From an uncultured Blastocatellia bacterium (GTDB lineage Bacteria > Acidobacteriota > Blastocatellia > HR10), in assembly GCA_937934295.1 (NCBI GenBank), contig CALHAI010000003.1:186001-250000 (forward strand): 64,000 bases of DNA, given 5' to 3'. Under the pieces are notes generated by a model. It saw only the letters and a program-made list of their open reading frames with translations, did not search any database and had not been told where the DNA came from. Shown piece after piece: positions 51,534-60,524 of the stretch; positions within the stretch are counted from its first letter, which is position 1; each line of letters starts with the position of its first letter. The position numbers were made by a program, and so were the translations under genes.

Positions 51534-52913
51534 TCACAGTTTCAGCCAGCACCACTCCCGCGTGAGCGGCGTTTGATTGAGCGCCACGCCGCGCTCTCGC
51601 GTCACGAGCACGCAATTGGAGTGGTTATAGCCAAATCCGTCTTCGGGATTGTAAAGCCCCGGCTCATTGCTGAACATCATCCCCTCTTCCAAGACCGTCT
51701 CGTCGCCCGGAGCGATGTAGGGCGCTTGGTGCCCTTCCATGCCTTGGCCATGCGCCGGTCGGTGATAGATATAGCGCTCAAGCCCAGCGCGCACGGCGAT
51801 CTCTAAGACCTTCTCGGCGACCTCCTGGCAGCGGACGCCCGCCTTGCTGAGTTCTTGCTGTTTGCGGACCATCTCCGTATGCACCTCCCACATCTTCCGT
51901 TGGAGATCCGTCATCGGCTCGATGTGCAAGGCGCGATAGCCTTCACCCCCGTAGCCGCCGATCGTGATGACGGCCGCGATCTGGACCGCATCGCCCCGTC
52001 GAATCCGCGCGTAGAAGAACTGGTTCGGATGCGGATAGGCCGTCGCGACGCCCGCGCGGCAACTGAAGCGGAGACTCACGCCGACGGCGTCATGGGGGCG
52101 CCCGGTGGGCTGCATGAGCTTCATCAGCTCGTGCGTGGCGAATTCTTCAGTTCGATGGCGCACCTCGAAGTCGGTCGCGTCCGTCCCATGCTGGAGGATA
52201 TAGTCGCGGGCGAAGGCGAGCATCCGATCGTGGAGCGCGATCGCCTTGCGCGTCAGCTCGATCTCCTCGGGCGTCTTGATCATCCGCATGCGGAGCAAGA
52301 TGTCTCCGGCCACTTCAAACTGCGCTTCCGGCAAGCTCTCCCGCATCCGCTTCATCGTCGTTGGCCCTACTTCTTCCTCAATGCCCAGGCGCGCTCGTCC
52401 GAATCCACGCCTGGCTAATCCCTTGAGCATCCACTGGAGGAGATCGGCCTTTGGCCCCGCCTTATACGCGAGCGCGTTGAATGGACCAGCATGCGGGTAG
52501 TCGAAGTACCACTCGCCCTCTTTGATCCACCACGTGTTGACGAGATCCTTATCGAGCCCCGGATAGAAGAAGACCGGCTCTCCCCGCGTCGGGACGAAGA
52601 GCCAGAACGGTCGTTCCGTCGTCGTGTGAAAGAGGCCGGAGACGTAGATGATATTCCACCGATCCTTGAGGATGATTCCATCCAGTCCCCGTTCGGCCAG
52701 TTTCTCCTGAAGCCGTTTCACCGTTTGCCGATACCAGCTCTCCGGCAGGCGAAATGGCGGCGAAAGTGGAGCGACTTGGGGGATCGGCTCACGTGGTTGA
52801 CCCCATCCGGCGAAGACGAGATCCTCGCGTGATCTGAAGAGAGATCTCGCATGTCCGAACGATGCTGATGCACCCAAGGAGACGAGAAACGCTCGTCGTG
52901 TCAAATGCCGCAT
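51534..52913 (-). CDS. M24 (creatinase/Xaa-Pro aminopeptidase) family protein with substituted metal ligands
   Basis: A 459-residue protein with a twin-arginine-like signal (LTRRAFLVSLGASASFGHA), a creatinase-type N-domain (about 60-200) and a pita-bread C-domain. In M24 metallopeptidases five ligands (D, D, H, E, E) bind two metals. Here the first Asp region reads QIAAVITIGGYGG, the second GEGYRAL, and the last Glu region YNHSNCVLVT, so both Asp and the last Glu appear replaced. His (HGQGMEGHQAP) and Glu (SNEPGLY) remain. This resembles metal-free creatinase more than aminopeptidase P. GGGAGGGTGATCT precedes the ATG. It is the first gene of an operon with the secreted amidohydrolase. Confidence 0.85.
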   Translation of the reverse strand: MRHLTRRAFLVSLGASASFGHARSLFRSREDLVFAGWGQPREPIPQVAPLSPPFRLPESWYRQTVKRLQEKLAERGLDGIILKDRWNIIYVSGLFHTTTERPFWLFVPTRGEPVFFYPGLDKDLVNTWWIKEGEWYFDYPHAGPFNALAYKAGPKADLLQWMLKGLARRGFGRARLGIEEEVGPTTMKRMRESLPEAQFEVAGDILLRMRMIKTPEEIELTRKAIALHDRMLAFARDYILQHGTDATDFEVRHRTEEFATHELMKLMQPTGRPHDAVGVSLRFSCRAGVATAYPHPNQFFYARIRRGDAVQIAAVITIGGYGGEGYRALHIEPMTDLQRKMWEVHTEMVRKQQELSKAGVRCQEVAEKVLEIAVRAGLERYIYHRPAHGQGMEGHQAPYIAPGDETVLEEGMMFSNEPGLYNPEDGFGYNHSNCVLVTRERGVALNQTPLTREWCWLKL

Positions 52914-52953
52914 AGATCACCCTCCCCTCCTACCTCGATTTCGAATGCACGAG

Positions 52954-52982
52954 AATATATTCCTTGACTGAGAGGGTGTCAA
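52954..52982 (-). promoter_or_regulatory. Strong promoter of the M24-like/amidohydrolase operon
   Basis: On the minus strand, TTGACA (52977-52982) and TATATT (52954-52959) have an ideal 17-base spacer. The predicted start near 52947 leaves a leader of about 34 bases with a GGGAGGG site. Confidence 0.7.
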
Positions 52983-53032
52983 GCGAAGAGCTCTGCTGCG
53001 GCCTCAAGGCGGCCCCATGCGGGGATGTGGCG

Positions 53033-53875
53033 TCACGGGCGGGACGGAGACCTCCGCTGTCGGATAGCGGAGGCGGTGCGTCGGGCTTGTTCCCGCACGG
53101 CTTCTGGCCATTCCGAACCAGCTCGCGCGTAGCGTTCGATTTCGGGAAGATCTTCCTCTCGTCCGATGAAGTAGAGCGCGCGCAGGGCTTCATAGACCTG
53201 TTGACTCTCAGGTGCGAGGGAGAGGATCACCTCTCCGGCGCGCACGCGCGTTCCGCTGGCGACCAGCAGGCGTTCGACGCGCCCCGGCCAAGGCGCGCGC
53301 ACATCCCTCTTGCGCCCATCCGCGCGGTGGATTTGGGCGAGCAGCGTCTCGGTCCGCACATCGTCCCCGAGAGAGACACTTACAGTGACCGCACCGTCCT
53401 CGGGAGCGCGAATCGGTTCGGCGCGAAGCATTCGCTGAATCTCCGAACGCCCGCTCTCATCCCCGAAGCGCACCAAGCCAAGCGCCGCATTGCGTCGCAC
53501 CATCGGGATCGGATCGTTCAATAAGCGTTTGAGCGCGCGATGAAAATCCTCGAATCGATTCTCCTGTCCCATCACCCAAGCCGCCATCAGGCGAATTTCC
53601 GGGCGCGGATGTTCGGCGAGGCTCGCGATCTTCGGATACCATCGTCGGACCGAAGGATCGCCGCGCAGAATCCGATCGGCGATCTGTGAGAGAGCATGCT
53701 GGATGTGGCGCGGCCTCTCCTCATCGTTGAGGTATCGCTCGATCTGTCGATCCGTGAGCGGGCGCCCGAACCACGTCAGGTACCATGTCAGGAACGGAAC
53801 GAGGATGAAGAGGACGGCCAGGAGGATCATCAACAGGACTGATCGCGGACGCGGCCTTGTCGTCGGCATCTTCAT
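53033..53875 (-). CDS. Membrane-anchored HEAT-repeat protein with a lipoyl/barrel-sandwich-like domain
   Basis: A 280-residue protein. One N-terminal membrane helix (VLLMILLAVLFILVPFLTWYL, about 13-33) anchors it. Residues ~60-150 form HEAT-like helical repeats (HPRPEIRLMAAWVMGQ, DPIPMVRRNAALGLVRFGD). Residues ~153-223 read as a barrel-sandwich hybrid, with IRAPEDGAVTVSVSLGDDV and VRAPWPGRVERLLVASGTRVRAGE like the halves of a biotinyl/lipoyl domain. No modifiable Lys is placed in the usual MKM/DKA turn, so it resembles the HlyD/membrane-fusion type. A short helical repeat ends it. AAGGGGAGGGGC precedes the ATG. It is divergent from the SCO1 gene. Function unknown; a scaffold for an envelope complex is possible. 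Confidence 0.75.
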   Translation of the reverse strand: MKMPTTRPRPRSVLLMILLAVLFILVPFLTWYLTWFGRPLTDRQIERYLNDEERPRHIQHALSQIADRILRGDPSVRRWYPKIASLAEHPRPEIRLMAAWVMGQENRFEDFHRALKRLLNDPIPMVRRNAALGLVRFGDESGRSEIQRMLRAEPIRAPEDGAVTVSVSLGDDVRTETLLAQIHRADGRKRDVRAPWPGRVERLLVASGTRVRAGEVILSLAPESQQVYEALRALYFIGREEDLPEIERYARAGSEWPEAVREQARRTASAIRQRRSPSRP

Positions 53876-53907
53876 GCCCCTCCCCTTCTATCGCCCTTGA
53901 AGGAGGC

Positions 53908-53936
53908 AGTGTACCGAGGACGTCCGCTTCGAGCAA
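53908..53936 (-). promoter_or_regulatory. Weak promoter candidate of the HEAT/lipoyl-like gene
   Basis: On the minus strand, TTGCTC (53931-53936) and TACACT (53908-53913) are spaced by 17 bases. Each hexamer is only a partial match. It is back-to-back with the SCO1 promoter. Confidence 0.33.
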
Positions 53937-53954
53937 GGGGCGCCAGCATGCGGC

Positions 53955-53984
53955 TTGCCCGTGCGACGCAAGCGGTGATACAAT
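53955..53984 (+). promoter_or_regulatory. Promoter of the CusF-SCO1 gene, implying a leaderless start
   Basis: TTGCCC (53955-53960) and TACAAT (53979-53984) have an 18-base spacer, with an extended TGA before the -10 (TGATACAAT). Only nine bases lie between the -10 and ATG 53994, so the transcript should start at or next to the ATG. Confidence 0.5.
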
Positions 53985-53993
53985 CCGCGCCTT

Positions 53994-54860
53994 ATGAAGC
54001 GAGCGCATGGCGTGATGGGGATCGCGTTCGTCCTGGTGCTTGGGCTCGTCGGGTGTCGAGAACGCGCTTCCGAACGGACTTATGCGATCAAAGGGCGCGT
54101 CGTCGCCGTCGCCGCCAATCAGCAATCGGTCACGCTCGCGCACGAGGCGATCCCCGGTTACATGCCGGCGATGACGATGCCGTTTCCCATCAAAGATCCG
54201 CGTGTACTTGAGGGGATTGAACCCGGAGATGAGGTCGAAGGGGAGTTGGTCGTCACCGAGGAAGAGGGATGGATCGCTCGCTTGCGCGTGGTGAGGAAGG
54301 GCGAGCCGCAGCCGTGGGATCGTTCTAAGGCCTTGCCCATCGAATATCTCCTCAATCCGGACGACGATGTTCCCGACATCACGCTGGTGGATCAGGAGGG
54401 ACGCACATTTCGACTCAGCGACTGGCGCGGTCGGACGATCGTCCTCACGTTCATTTTCACCCGCTGCCCCTTTCCGAATTTCTGTCCGCTGATGAGCCGC
54501 CGCTTCGTCGAGGCACAGGAGATCTTGCGGAAGCGGCGGGCCGAATGGCTCGAGCAAGATCGCGTGCGGTTTCTGACGCTCAGCTTCGATCCCGAGTACG
54601 ATACGCCCGCTGTGCTCAAGGCCTACGGCGAGCGATGGAACGCGGACTTCCGCCACTGGACGTTCGCCACGAGCCCCGTCGTTGAGATGGCGCGCTTCGG
54701 CGCGCACTTCGGACTCTCGTTCTGGACCGAAGGGGGGACGATCAATCACAACCTCGCGACGGCAGTGATCCGTCCCAGTGGGAAGCTGCAGAAGGTCTTT
54801 CGTGGCAATGAGTGGACGGCGCTCGATCTCGTGCAGGAGATCGAAGCGGCCACGCGATGA
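53994..54860 (+). CDS. CusF-like copper-binding domain fused to an SCO1/SenC protein (lipoprotein)
   Basis: A 288-residue lipoprotein with two copper-related domains. The lipobox is LGLVGC (C21). Residues ~28-105 form a CusF-like domain with the Met-rich GYMPAMTMPF motif. Residues ~120-285 form an SCO1/SenC thioredoxin-like domain: CPFPNFC (C158 and C164, CX5C) and the copper-ligand His in TINHNLATAV. SCO1 helps insert copper into cytochrome c oxidase CuA. No oxidase genes lie in the window. ATG 53994 lacks a Shine-Dalgarno and lies nine bases after a -10 element, so it is likely leaderless; ATG 54015 is an alternative. The fusion occurs in several Acidobacteriota-like genomes, as far as I know. 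Confidence 0.92.
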   Translation: MKRAHGVMGIAFVLVLGLVGCRERASERTYAIKGRVVAVAANQQSVTLAHEAIPGYMPAMTMPFPIKDPRVLEGIEPGDEVEGELVVTEEEGWIARLRVVRKGEPQPWDRSKALPIEYLLNPDDDVPDITLVDQEGRTFRLSDWRGRTIVLTFIFTRCPFPNFCPLMSRRFVEAQEILRKRRAEWLEQDRVRFLTLSFDPEYDTPAVLKAYGERWNADFRHWTFATSPVVEMARFGAHFGLSFWTEGGTINHNLATAVIRPSGKLQKVFRGNEWTALDLVQEIEAATR

Positions 54861-54872
54861 GCCGGGCGCGCA

Positions 54873-55817
54873 TCAGCGCGTCGCCTCTTCCGAGCGCGAG
54901 CGGCTCAGAACGTAATCCCGTACTTTCTTCAAATCCTCCCACGCTTCGCGTTTTCGCTCGGGCGCGCGCAGCAGGAAGGCCGGATGGAACGTCGGCAGGA
55001 CTTTCGTCCCATGCGCATCGAAGAATCGCCCGCGAATTTGGCCGATGGGCGCCTTCGTCCCCAGGAGCGACTGCGCGGCTATAGCGCCGAGCGCGACGAC
55101 GACGTCGGGCTTGATCACGCGGATCTTACGGAAGAGAAACGGCTCGCACGTCGCGATCTCATCGGGTTCGGGGGTGCGGTTGCTCGGCGGGCGACACATG
55201 ACGACGTTGGTGATATAGACCTCTTCCCGTCGAAAGCCCATGGCTTCGATCATGCGATTCAGAAGCTGACCCGCGCGACCCACGAACGGGCGTCCTTGCG
55301 CATCTTCTTCCGCCCCGGGGCCTTCGCCGACGAAGAGGATGCGCGCGCGGGGATCGCCTTCGCCGAAGACGATCGTCGTGCGCGACCGATGGAGCTTACA
55401 GCGCGTGCACTCGCCAACATCGGCGCGAATGTCATCCAACGTGCTGTCTTCGATCGGCGGCGCCGCGGGGAGAAGGGGGAGATCGCCGAAGAGCGCCGGC
55501 TGCTCCGCAGCGCGTTCGGGCCGCGTCTCGGCCGATGCGCGTCGTTTGCTCGCCATAGGTTCCTCCTCCTTCGGAGTTTCTTCCTCGACCGTCGCCTCAA
55601 GGGCTTCGCGAGGCGAGGCCGGAAGTCCCCGAGCGTGCTCATCGGAGCGCGTCGACAAAGAATGGGCGCGCTCAAGCCACTCCTTCAAGAGATCGCGCGA
55701 GGCCGGGCTTTCCTCCACATGCGTCGCGCCCAACTCCGCGAGATACCGAAGATGCGCGCGCACGTCTCGGATCAACTCGATCGTGCGAGATCCACAGTCG
55801 CGATCCGTCGCGTTCAT
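54873..55817 (-). CDS. Family 4 uracil-DNA glycosylase (UDGa)
   Basis: A 314-residue protein whose C-terminal ~200 residues are a family 4 uracil-DNA glycosylase with a 4Fe-4S cluster. [20 protein letters not shown] starts it, with [24 protein letters not shown] as the catalytic site and TFHPAFLLR as the minor-groove motif. Other Fe-S cysteines lie in [10 protein letters not shown] and EIATCEPFL. The N-terminal ~110 residues are variable and acidic-rich, probably disordered. ATG 55817 is preferred because ACGAGGTGGGCCG precedes it; ATG 55835 is the alternative. It is the last gene of the asparaginase-to-coaBC operon. A second UDG (family 5) lies at 26557, so the cell has at least two uracil repair enzymes. 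Confidence 0.93.
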   Translation of the reverse strand: MNATDRDCGSRTIELIRDVRAHLRYLAELGATHVEESPASRDLLKEWLERAHSLSTRSDEHARGLPASPREALEATVEEETPKEEEPMASKRRASAETRPERAAEQPALFGDLPLLPAAPPIEDSTLDDIRADVGECTRCKLHRSRTTIVFGEGDPRARILFVGEGPGAEEDAQGRPFVGRAGQLLNRMIEAMGFRREEVYITNVVMCRPPSNRTPEPDEIATCEPFLFRKIRVIKPDVVVALGAIAAQSLLGTKAPIGQIRGRFFDAHGTKVLPTFHPAFLLRAPERKREAWEDLKKVRDYVLSRSRSEEATR

Positions 55818-55861
55818 CGGCCCACCTCGTGCCATCTCCGCGCGCGATCCGCGAGGCGAAG

Positions 55862-57109
55862 TCAGCGCGGGCGTTCACCCCTTTGCTCCAGCCGTCCACG
55901 CTGCGCCAGAAGCTCTCGCACGCGATCGAGGATGCGCATGGCCATCTCGTACTTCGACATCCGTGGCAGTTCGACAACATGCCCCTCGCGGTCCAAGAGG
56001 AAGCCCGCATTCTCATCGGCCGCGAACCCCGTCTCCGCGCTCGCGGCATCGTTGACGAGGATGAGGTCGAGATTCTTCTCGATGAGCTTCCGCCGTCCGT
56101 GTTCGAGATGGGCGTCCGTCTCAGCGGCGAATCCGACGAGCACGCGCGATCCCTTTCGTCGCCCGAGTTCGGCTAGGATGTCGGGCGTACGCTCGAGCGC
56201 GAGCATGAGATCGGCTTCGGTCTTCTTGAGCTTCGCCGTGGAGAACGTCTTGGGCTGATAATCGGCCACGGCGGCCGCTTTGAGGATGATCGTCGCTCGC
56301 TCCATGTGCGAGAGGACGGCGCGATACATCTGCTCGGCGCGGCGCACGAAGATCGTCTCCGCGTCCGGAGGGGGGAGGAGCGCCGTCGGCCCACTGATGA
56401 GCGTCACCCGAGCGCCGCGAGCGAGCGCCGCATGAGCCAGCGCGTATCCCATCTTGCCTGTGGAGCGGTTAGTGAGGTAGCGGATCGGATCGAGGTCCTC
56501 GCACGTGGGACCGGCCGTGATCAGGACGTGCTCCCCTTCCAGATCGCGAACGTACGGGCGAGCGGCCAAGATCACTAGGGCGCGCGCGACGATCTGTTCG
56601 GGTTCGGCCAAGCGACCTTCGCCCTCAACGCCGGAGGCGAGATACCCCCGCTCGGGCGGAATGACGGCGACGCCACGCTGCCGCAGTCGAGCGAGGTTCT
56701 CTTGCGTCGCCGCGTTCTCCCACATCTCGGCATCCATGGCCGGGGCCAGGAGCACCGGGCAACGCACCGAGAGATAGAGCGTCGCGAGGAAATCGTCGGC
56801 CAGGCCGTGGGCGAAGCGCGCTAACGTGCGCGCCGTTGCCGGAGCGACCAGCAGCAGATCGGCCCAGCGCGCCATCTCCACGTGCCGGATGACGATGTTC
56901 GCCCCCGGCTCGAACATCTCGACGACGACCGGATGGCGCGAGAGTGCCTCGAGGGTCACACGGCCGATGAAGTGCGTCGCCGCGCGTGTCAGCACGACGC
57001 GCACCTCGGCGCCGCGTTGCTGGAGTTGCCGTAAGATCTCCGGCGCCTTGTATGCGGCGATGCCCCCGGTGATGCCGAGGACGACATGATGTGGACGGTC
57101 CGAACTCAT
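55862..57109 (-). CDS. coaBC: Bifunctional phosphopantothenoylcysteine decarboxylase/phosphopantothenate-cysteine ligase
   Basis: CoaBC performs the second and third steps of coenzyme A synthesis from phosphopantothenate. The 415 residues contain the flavin CoaC domain (1-190), with [17 protein letters not shown], the substrate motif PAMDAEMW and the [10 protein letters not shown] region. The CoaB domain (200-400) has [26 protein letters not shown] and AAVADYQPK. CoaC's catalytic His lies in [10 protein letters not shown]. It overlaps gmk by 4 bp (ATGA). The rpoZ gene usually found between gmk and coaBC is absent. Confidence 0.96.
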   Translation of the reverse strand: MSSDRPHHVVLGITGGIAAYKAPEILRQLQQRGAEVRVVLTRAATHFIGRVTLEALSRHPVVVEMFEPGANIVIRHVEMARWADLLLVAPATARTLARFAHGLADDFLATLYLSVRCPVLLAPAMDAEMWENAATQENLARLRQRGVAVIPPERGYLASGVEGEGRLAEPEQIVARALVILAARPYVRDLEGEHVLITAGPTCEDLDPIRYLTNRSTGKMGYALAHAALARGARVTLISGPTALLPPPDAETIFVRRAEQMYRAVLSHMERATIILKAAAVADYQPKTFSTAKLKKTEADLMLALERTPDILAELGRRKGSRVLVGFAAETDAHLEHGRRKLIEKNLDLILVNDAASAETGFAADENAGFLLDREGHVVELPRMSKYEMAMRILDRVRELLAQRGRLEQRGERPR

Positions 57110-57747
57110 GATCCCTCCACGCGGTCTGAACGCTCGAACGTGTGGAGGACCTGTCGAAGGTCCTCTTCCAAGCGCTCTCGACGATGGCGTTCGGCGAGGA
57201 TGATCGCTTCTAAGAGGGCGAGCGCCTCTTCCAAGCGGTCATTGAGGATCACGTAGTCGAAGTCTCGATAGTGCCAGACCTCTTCGCGGGCGATGTTCAG
57301 GCGATGCTCCACGCTCGGCCAGGCGTCGGTCTTTCGCGCGCGCAGACGCTCGGCCAGCACGTCGAACGAGGGCGGGAGGATGAAGATGCTCACCAAAGGC
57401 AGCGAGAGCTTCCGAAAGGCCGCCGCCCCCTGCACGTCAATGCTCAGGATCACATCGCGTCCGGCCTCAAGCTCTCGCTCGATCGCCACGCGCGAGCGCC
57501 CGTAGAGGTATCCATAGACCTCCGCCCATTCGATCAACTCCCCGGCCTCGCGCATGCGCTCGAATTCCCGTCGGGAGACGAAGTAGTAGTCCCGCCCTTC
57601 GACCTCCGTCGGTCGCTGCGGGCGCGTCGTGTACGAGACCGCATAGACCAGATCAGGCACGCGCGCGATCACGCGATTGACGAGCGTGGATTTCCCCACG
57701 CCCGATGGGCCGGAGACGATGAAGAGCAGTCCCCGCTTATTCGACAT
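57106..57747 (-). CDS. gmk: Guanylate kinase
   Basis: Gmk converts GMP to GDP with ATP. The 213 residues carry the P-loop IVSGPSGVGKSTLVNRVI, the GMP-binding TTRPQRPTEVEGRDYYFVS and EWAEVYGYLYGRSR, and the lid EHRLNIAREE. The start ATG 57747 overlaps the yicC stop by 11 bases. The last ~30 residues (LAERHRRERLEEDLRQVL) form an extra charged helix. Confidence 0.96.
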   Translation of the reverse strand: MSNKRGLLFIVSGPSGVGKSTLVNRVIARVPDLVYAVSYTTRPQRPTEVEGRDYYFVSRREFERMREAGELIEWAEVYGYLYGRSRVAIERELEAGRDVILSIDVQGAAAFRKLSLPLVSIFILPPSFDVLAERLRARKTDAWPSVEHRLNIAREEVWHYRDFDYVILNDRLEEALALLEAIILAERHRRERLEEDLRQVLHTFERSDRVEGS

Positions 57748-58615
57748 TTTGCACCTGTTCGCGCAATTTCTCGATCTCGGCCTTGATGGCGAGCGCCCGC
57801 TCAGCGAGCGCGATGTTCCCCGCTTTCGCCAGGATCGTGTTGATCTCGCGCTGCATCTCTTGGAAGAGGAAGTCGAGGCGTTTGCCGACGGCCCCCTCTC
57901 CCTCCAAGAGCTCACGACATTGGGCGAGGTGACTCCGCAACCGCGTGATCTCCTCGCTGATGTCGGCGCGATTCACGAAATAGAGGATCTCTTGCAGGAT
58001 GCGAGTCGGGTCCAGAGGGAGCTCGCGCGCCCATTCGTTCAAGCGCTCGGTGAATCGCTGACGATACACCTCCGGCAGCCCTTTCGCCTCCTGTTCGATC
58101 GCGCTGAGGTGATCGGTGATGAGCGCGAGCCGGGCGAGCAAATCCCGACGAAGGTGTGCGCCTTCGGCCGCGCGCATCTCGGCGAGCGCGCGCAGGGCGT
58201 CCTCGGTGACGGCTTCGAGTTTCTCGGCGAGCGCTGAGGGAATCTCCAGAGGCGGGCGCGGCCGCAACAGGTCCCGCACCTGGAGAAGGGCATTGATGTC
58301 CACCTCTCCCGAGAGGCCGAATTCGTCGCGGATCTGGCGCAAGGCCGTCACGTAGGCCATCACGAGCGGACGGTTGATCTCGTAAGCGAGCCACGCGGGC
58401 ATCACTGGCGTGAATTCCAGCGCGAAGACGATGCGCCCTCGCTCGAAGCGCTCCTGAATCTTCTTCCGCAGCACGGGCTCCCACGCCCCGAGCGCTTCGG
58501 GAAGACGGATGTGGATCTCCAGGAAGCGATGGTTCCCGCTGGAGACCGTCGCCCGCAGCGAGAACTCCTCGCCCTCGTACGTGGCACTGCCATATCCGGT
58601 CATGCTGCGCACCAT
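57737..58615 (-). CDS. YicC family endoribonuclease-like protein
   Basis: A 292-residue YicC-family protein (DUF1732). E. coli YicC was linked to small-RNA turnover. The N-terminus MVRSMTGYGSATYEGEEFSL and the C-terminal RLDFLFQEMQREINTILAKAGN are invariant family motifs. A second in-frame ATG (MTGYGS) lies four codons downstream. It starts seven bases after the MsbA-like stop and overlaps gmk by 11 bases. The yicC-gmk-coaBC order is widely conserved in bacteria. Confidence 0.94.
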   Translation of the reverse strand: MVRSMTGYGSATYEGEEFSLRATVSSGNHRFLEIHIRLPEALGAWEPVLRKKIQERFERGRIVFALEFTPVMPAWLAYEINRPLVMAYVTALRQIRDEFGLSGEVDINALLQVRDLLRPRPPLEIPSALAEKLEAVTEDALRALAEMRAAEGAHLRRDLLARLALITDHLSAIEQEAKGLPEVYRQRFTERLNEWARELPLDPTRILQEILYFVNRADISEEITRLRSHLAQCRELLEGEGAVGKRLDFLFQEMQREINTILAKAGNIALAERALAIKAEIEKLREQVQNVE

Positions 58616-58622
58616 CGTCGCT

Positions 58623-60524
58623 TCACTCGGAGAGGACTTCGGACATTTGAGGGGCGAATTGTCGCTCATAGAGACGGCTGTAGAGGCCGCCGCGCTGGAG
58701 CAATTCGGCATGCGTGCCCTCTTCGACGATCGTTCCGCCATCCAGCACGATGATGCGATCGGCGCGGCAGACGGTCGAGAGCCGATGCGCGATGACGATG
58801 ACCGTGCGCCCGGCCATCAGGTTGAGCAAGGCCTGCTGTACGCCGTGCTCGGATTCCGCATCGAGCGCCGACGTCGCTTCATCCAGGATCAGAATGGGCG
58901 CATCCTTCAGGATGGCGCGGGCGATAGCGATCCGCTGGCGCTCCCCCCCGGAGAGACGAATGCCCCGCTCGCCGATCACCGTCTCGTAACGCTCGGGCAA
59001 CTCCTGGATGAAATCGTGCGCGAGCGCCGCGCGCGCCGCTCGCTCGATCTCCTCTGGCGTGGCCTGCGGTCGTCCGTAGGCGATGTTATGCCGCACCGTA
59101 TCGTTGAAGAGGATCACCTCCTGGGTGACCAGAGCGATCAGGTGACGCAGCGAATCCAGACGAATATCGCGGATGTCCACCCCATCGATGAGGATGGTGC
59201 CTTCGGTGACATCGTAGAAACGTGGCAGCAGCTTCACCAGCGTCGTCTTCCCGACGCCGCTCATCCCCACGATGGCGACCATCTCCCCAGCGCGGATGGT
59301 CAAGTTCACGCCCCGCAGGACGTATTCCTCGGCATCGGGGTATCGAAACGAGACGTTTCGGAATTCGATCTTCTCACGAAAGCTCGTGAGGGCGATCGCG
59401 TGAGGCCGATCCACCAACTCCGTGTGGGTGTCGAGTAACGCGAAGACGCGTTGGCAGGCGGCGAGCGCATGTTGCATGGCATTCTGAATTCGGCTGAGTT
59501 TCCGCACGGGATCGTAGAGGCTGAAGAGGAAGAAGAGGAAGACGAAGAACTCACCCGGGGTCATCTCGCGTCGGGCGATGATCCGCTGGGCGTAGAGGAT
59601 GAAGCCGGAGGCCGCGACGATCCCGATCAGCTCGATGATCGGCGGGGAGAGCGCCGCCGTGCGCGCTGCTTTCAGAACGGAGCGCATGACCGCATGCGCG
59701 GCGCGCCGAAAGCGCTCCGATTCCAAGGCCTCGGTCCCGAACGCCTTCACGACGAGATTGCCCGAGAGCGTCTCCTGCGCGACGTTCAGGATCTGCTCAT
59801 ACCCCTCTTGCACGCGCCGTCCCGTGCGCCGCAGGTGACGTCCGAAGTAGACCGTCGCCTGATAGACGAGCGGTCCTAACCCGAGCGCCAGCAACGCCAG
59901 CTTCCAGTTCAGCTTGAAGACGATGGCCAAGAAGACGACGAGCGTGAAGGATTCGCGCAGCGCGTCCGTGAGCGTGCGCGAGACGGCCATCTCGATCTTC
60001 TCGACGTCGTTGACCAGATGTGAGGTGAGCACGTTCGCCGGATAGCGCGAGAAGAAGGGAGTCGATTGTCGCAGCAGATGCTCGTAGAGCGCACATCGGA
60101 GGTCGAAGACGGCTCGCTGCCCGATCCGCGCCATGAGGTAGTTGGAGAAGAATTCGGCGGCTCCCTTCGCCATCGTGATCAGGATCATCAGGGTCGCCAG
60201 CAGATACCAGCTTCGCTCGCTCTCCAGAGGGAGGTAGCGATGGAAATCCACGAGATTTTTCGCGCGGGGGACCGAGGCGACGATGCCGCTGGAGGCGAGC
60301 AGGCCATCGGAGATCGGAACGAGCAAGCTCCGCAGCGCACCTTCGAGCACAGCCACGGCGTTCATCAAGAAGAGGGCCAGCAAGAACGCCCCCCAGTAGG
60401 GGCGCACATAACTGAGGAGGCGGAACAGTTCCCCCCATCTGCCCGCGCGTTCGGATCGTGCGCGCGGAGAGATCACGTTCGGTCCATGTCCAGGTCTTTC
60501 GCCGCGTAAAGAGGCGAGGCTCAT
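58623..60524 (-). CDS. MsbA-like ABC exporter (fused permease-ATPase)
   Basis: A 633-residue half-transporter with six N-terminal membrane helices followed by an ABC ATPase. MsbA-type proteins flip lipid A-core or other lipid-linked glycans across the inner membrane. Walker A VGMSGVGKTTLV, signature RLSGGERQRIAIARA, Walker B ILILDEATSALD, and the H-loop VIVIAHRLST are intact. LVNDVEKIEMAVSRTLTDALRES in the permease half is MsbA-like. ATG 60524 overlaps the upstream aminotransferase stop (ATGA). The first ~30 residues are a charged extension. With the two GT9 genes and rfaE1 it supports an LPS-type envelope. Confidence 0.91.
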   Translation of the reverse strand: MSLASLRGERPGHGPNVISPRARSERAGRWGELFRLLSYVRPYWGAFLLALFLMNAVAVLEGALRSLLVPISDGLLASSGIVASVPRAKNLVDFHRYLPLESERSWYLLATLMILITMAKGAAEFFSNYLMARIGQRAVFDLRCALYEHLLRQSTPFFSRYPANVLTSHLVNDVEKIEMAVSRTLTDALRESFTLVVFLAIVFKLNWKLALLALGLGPLVYQATVYFGRHLRRTGRRVQEGYEQILNVAQETLSGNLVVKAFGTEALESERFRRAAHAVMRSVLKAARTAALSPPIIELIGIVAASGFILYAQRIIARREMTPGEFFVFLFFLFSLYDPVRKLSRIQNAMQHALAACQRVFALLDTHTELVDRPHAIALTSFREKIEFRNVSFRYPDAEEYVLRGVNLTIRAGEMVAIVGMSGVGKTTLVKLLPRFYDVTEGTILIDGVDIRDIRLDSLRHLIALVTQEVILFNDTVRHNIAYGRPQATPEEIERAARAALAHDFIQELPERYETVIGERGIRLSGGERQRIAIARAILKDAPILILDEATSALDAESEHGVQQALLNLMAGRTVIVIAHRLSTVCRADRIIVLDGGTIVEEGTHAELLQRGGLYSRLYERQFAPQMSEVLSE

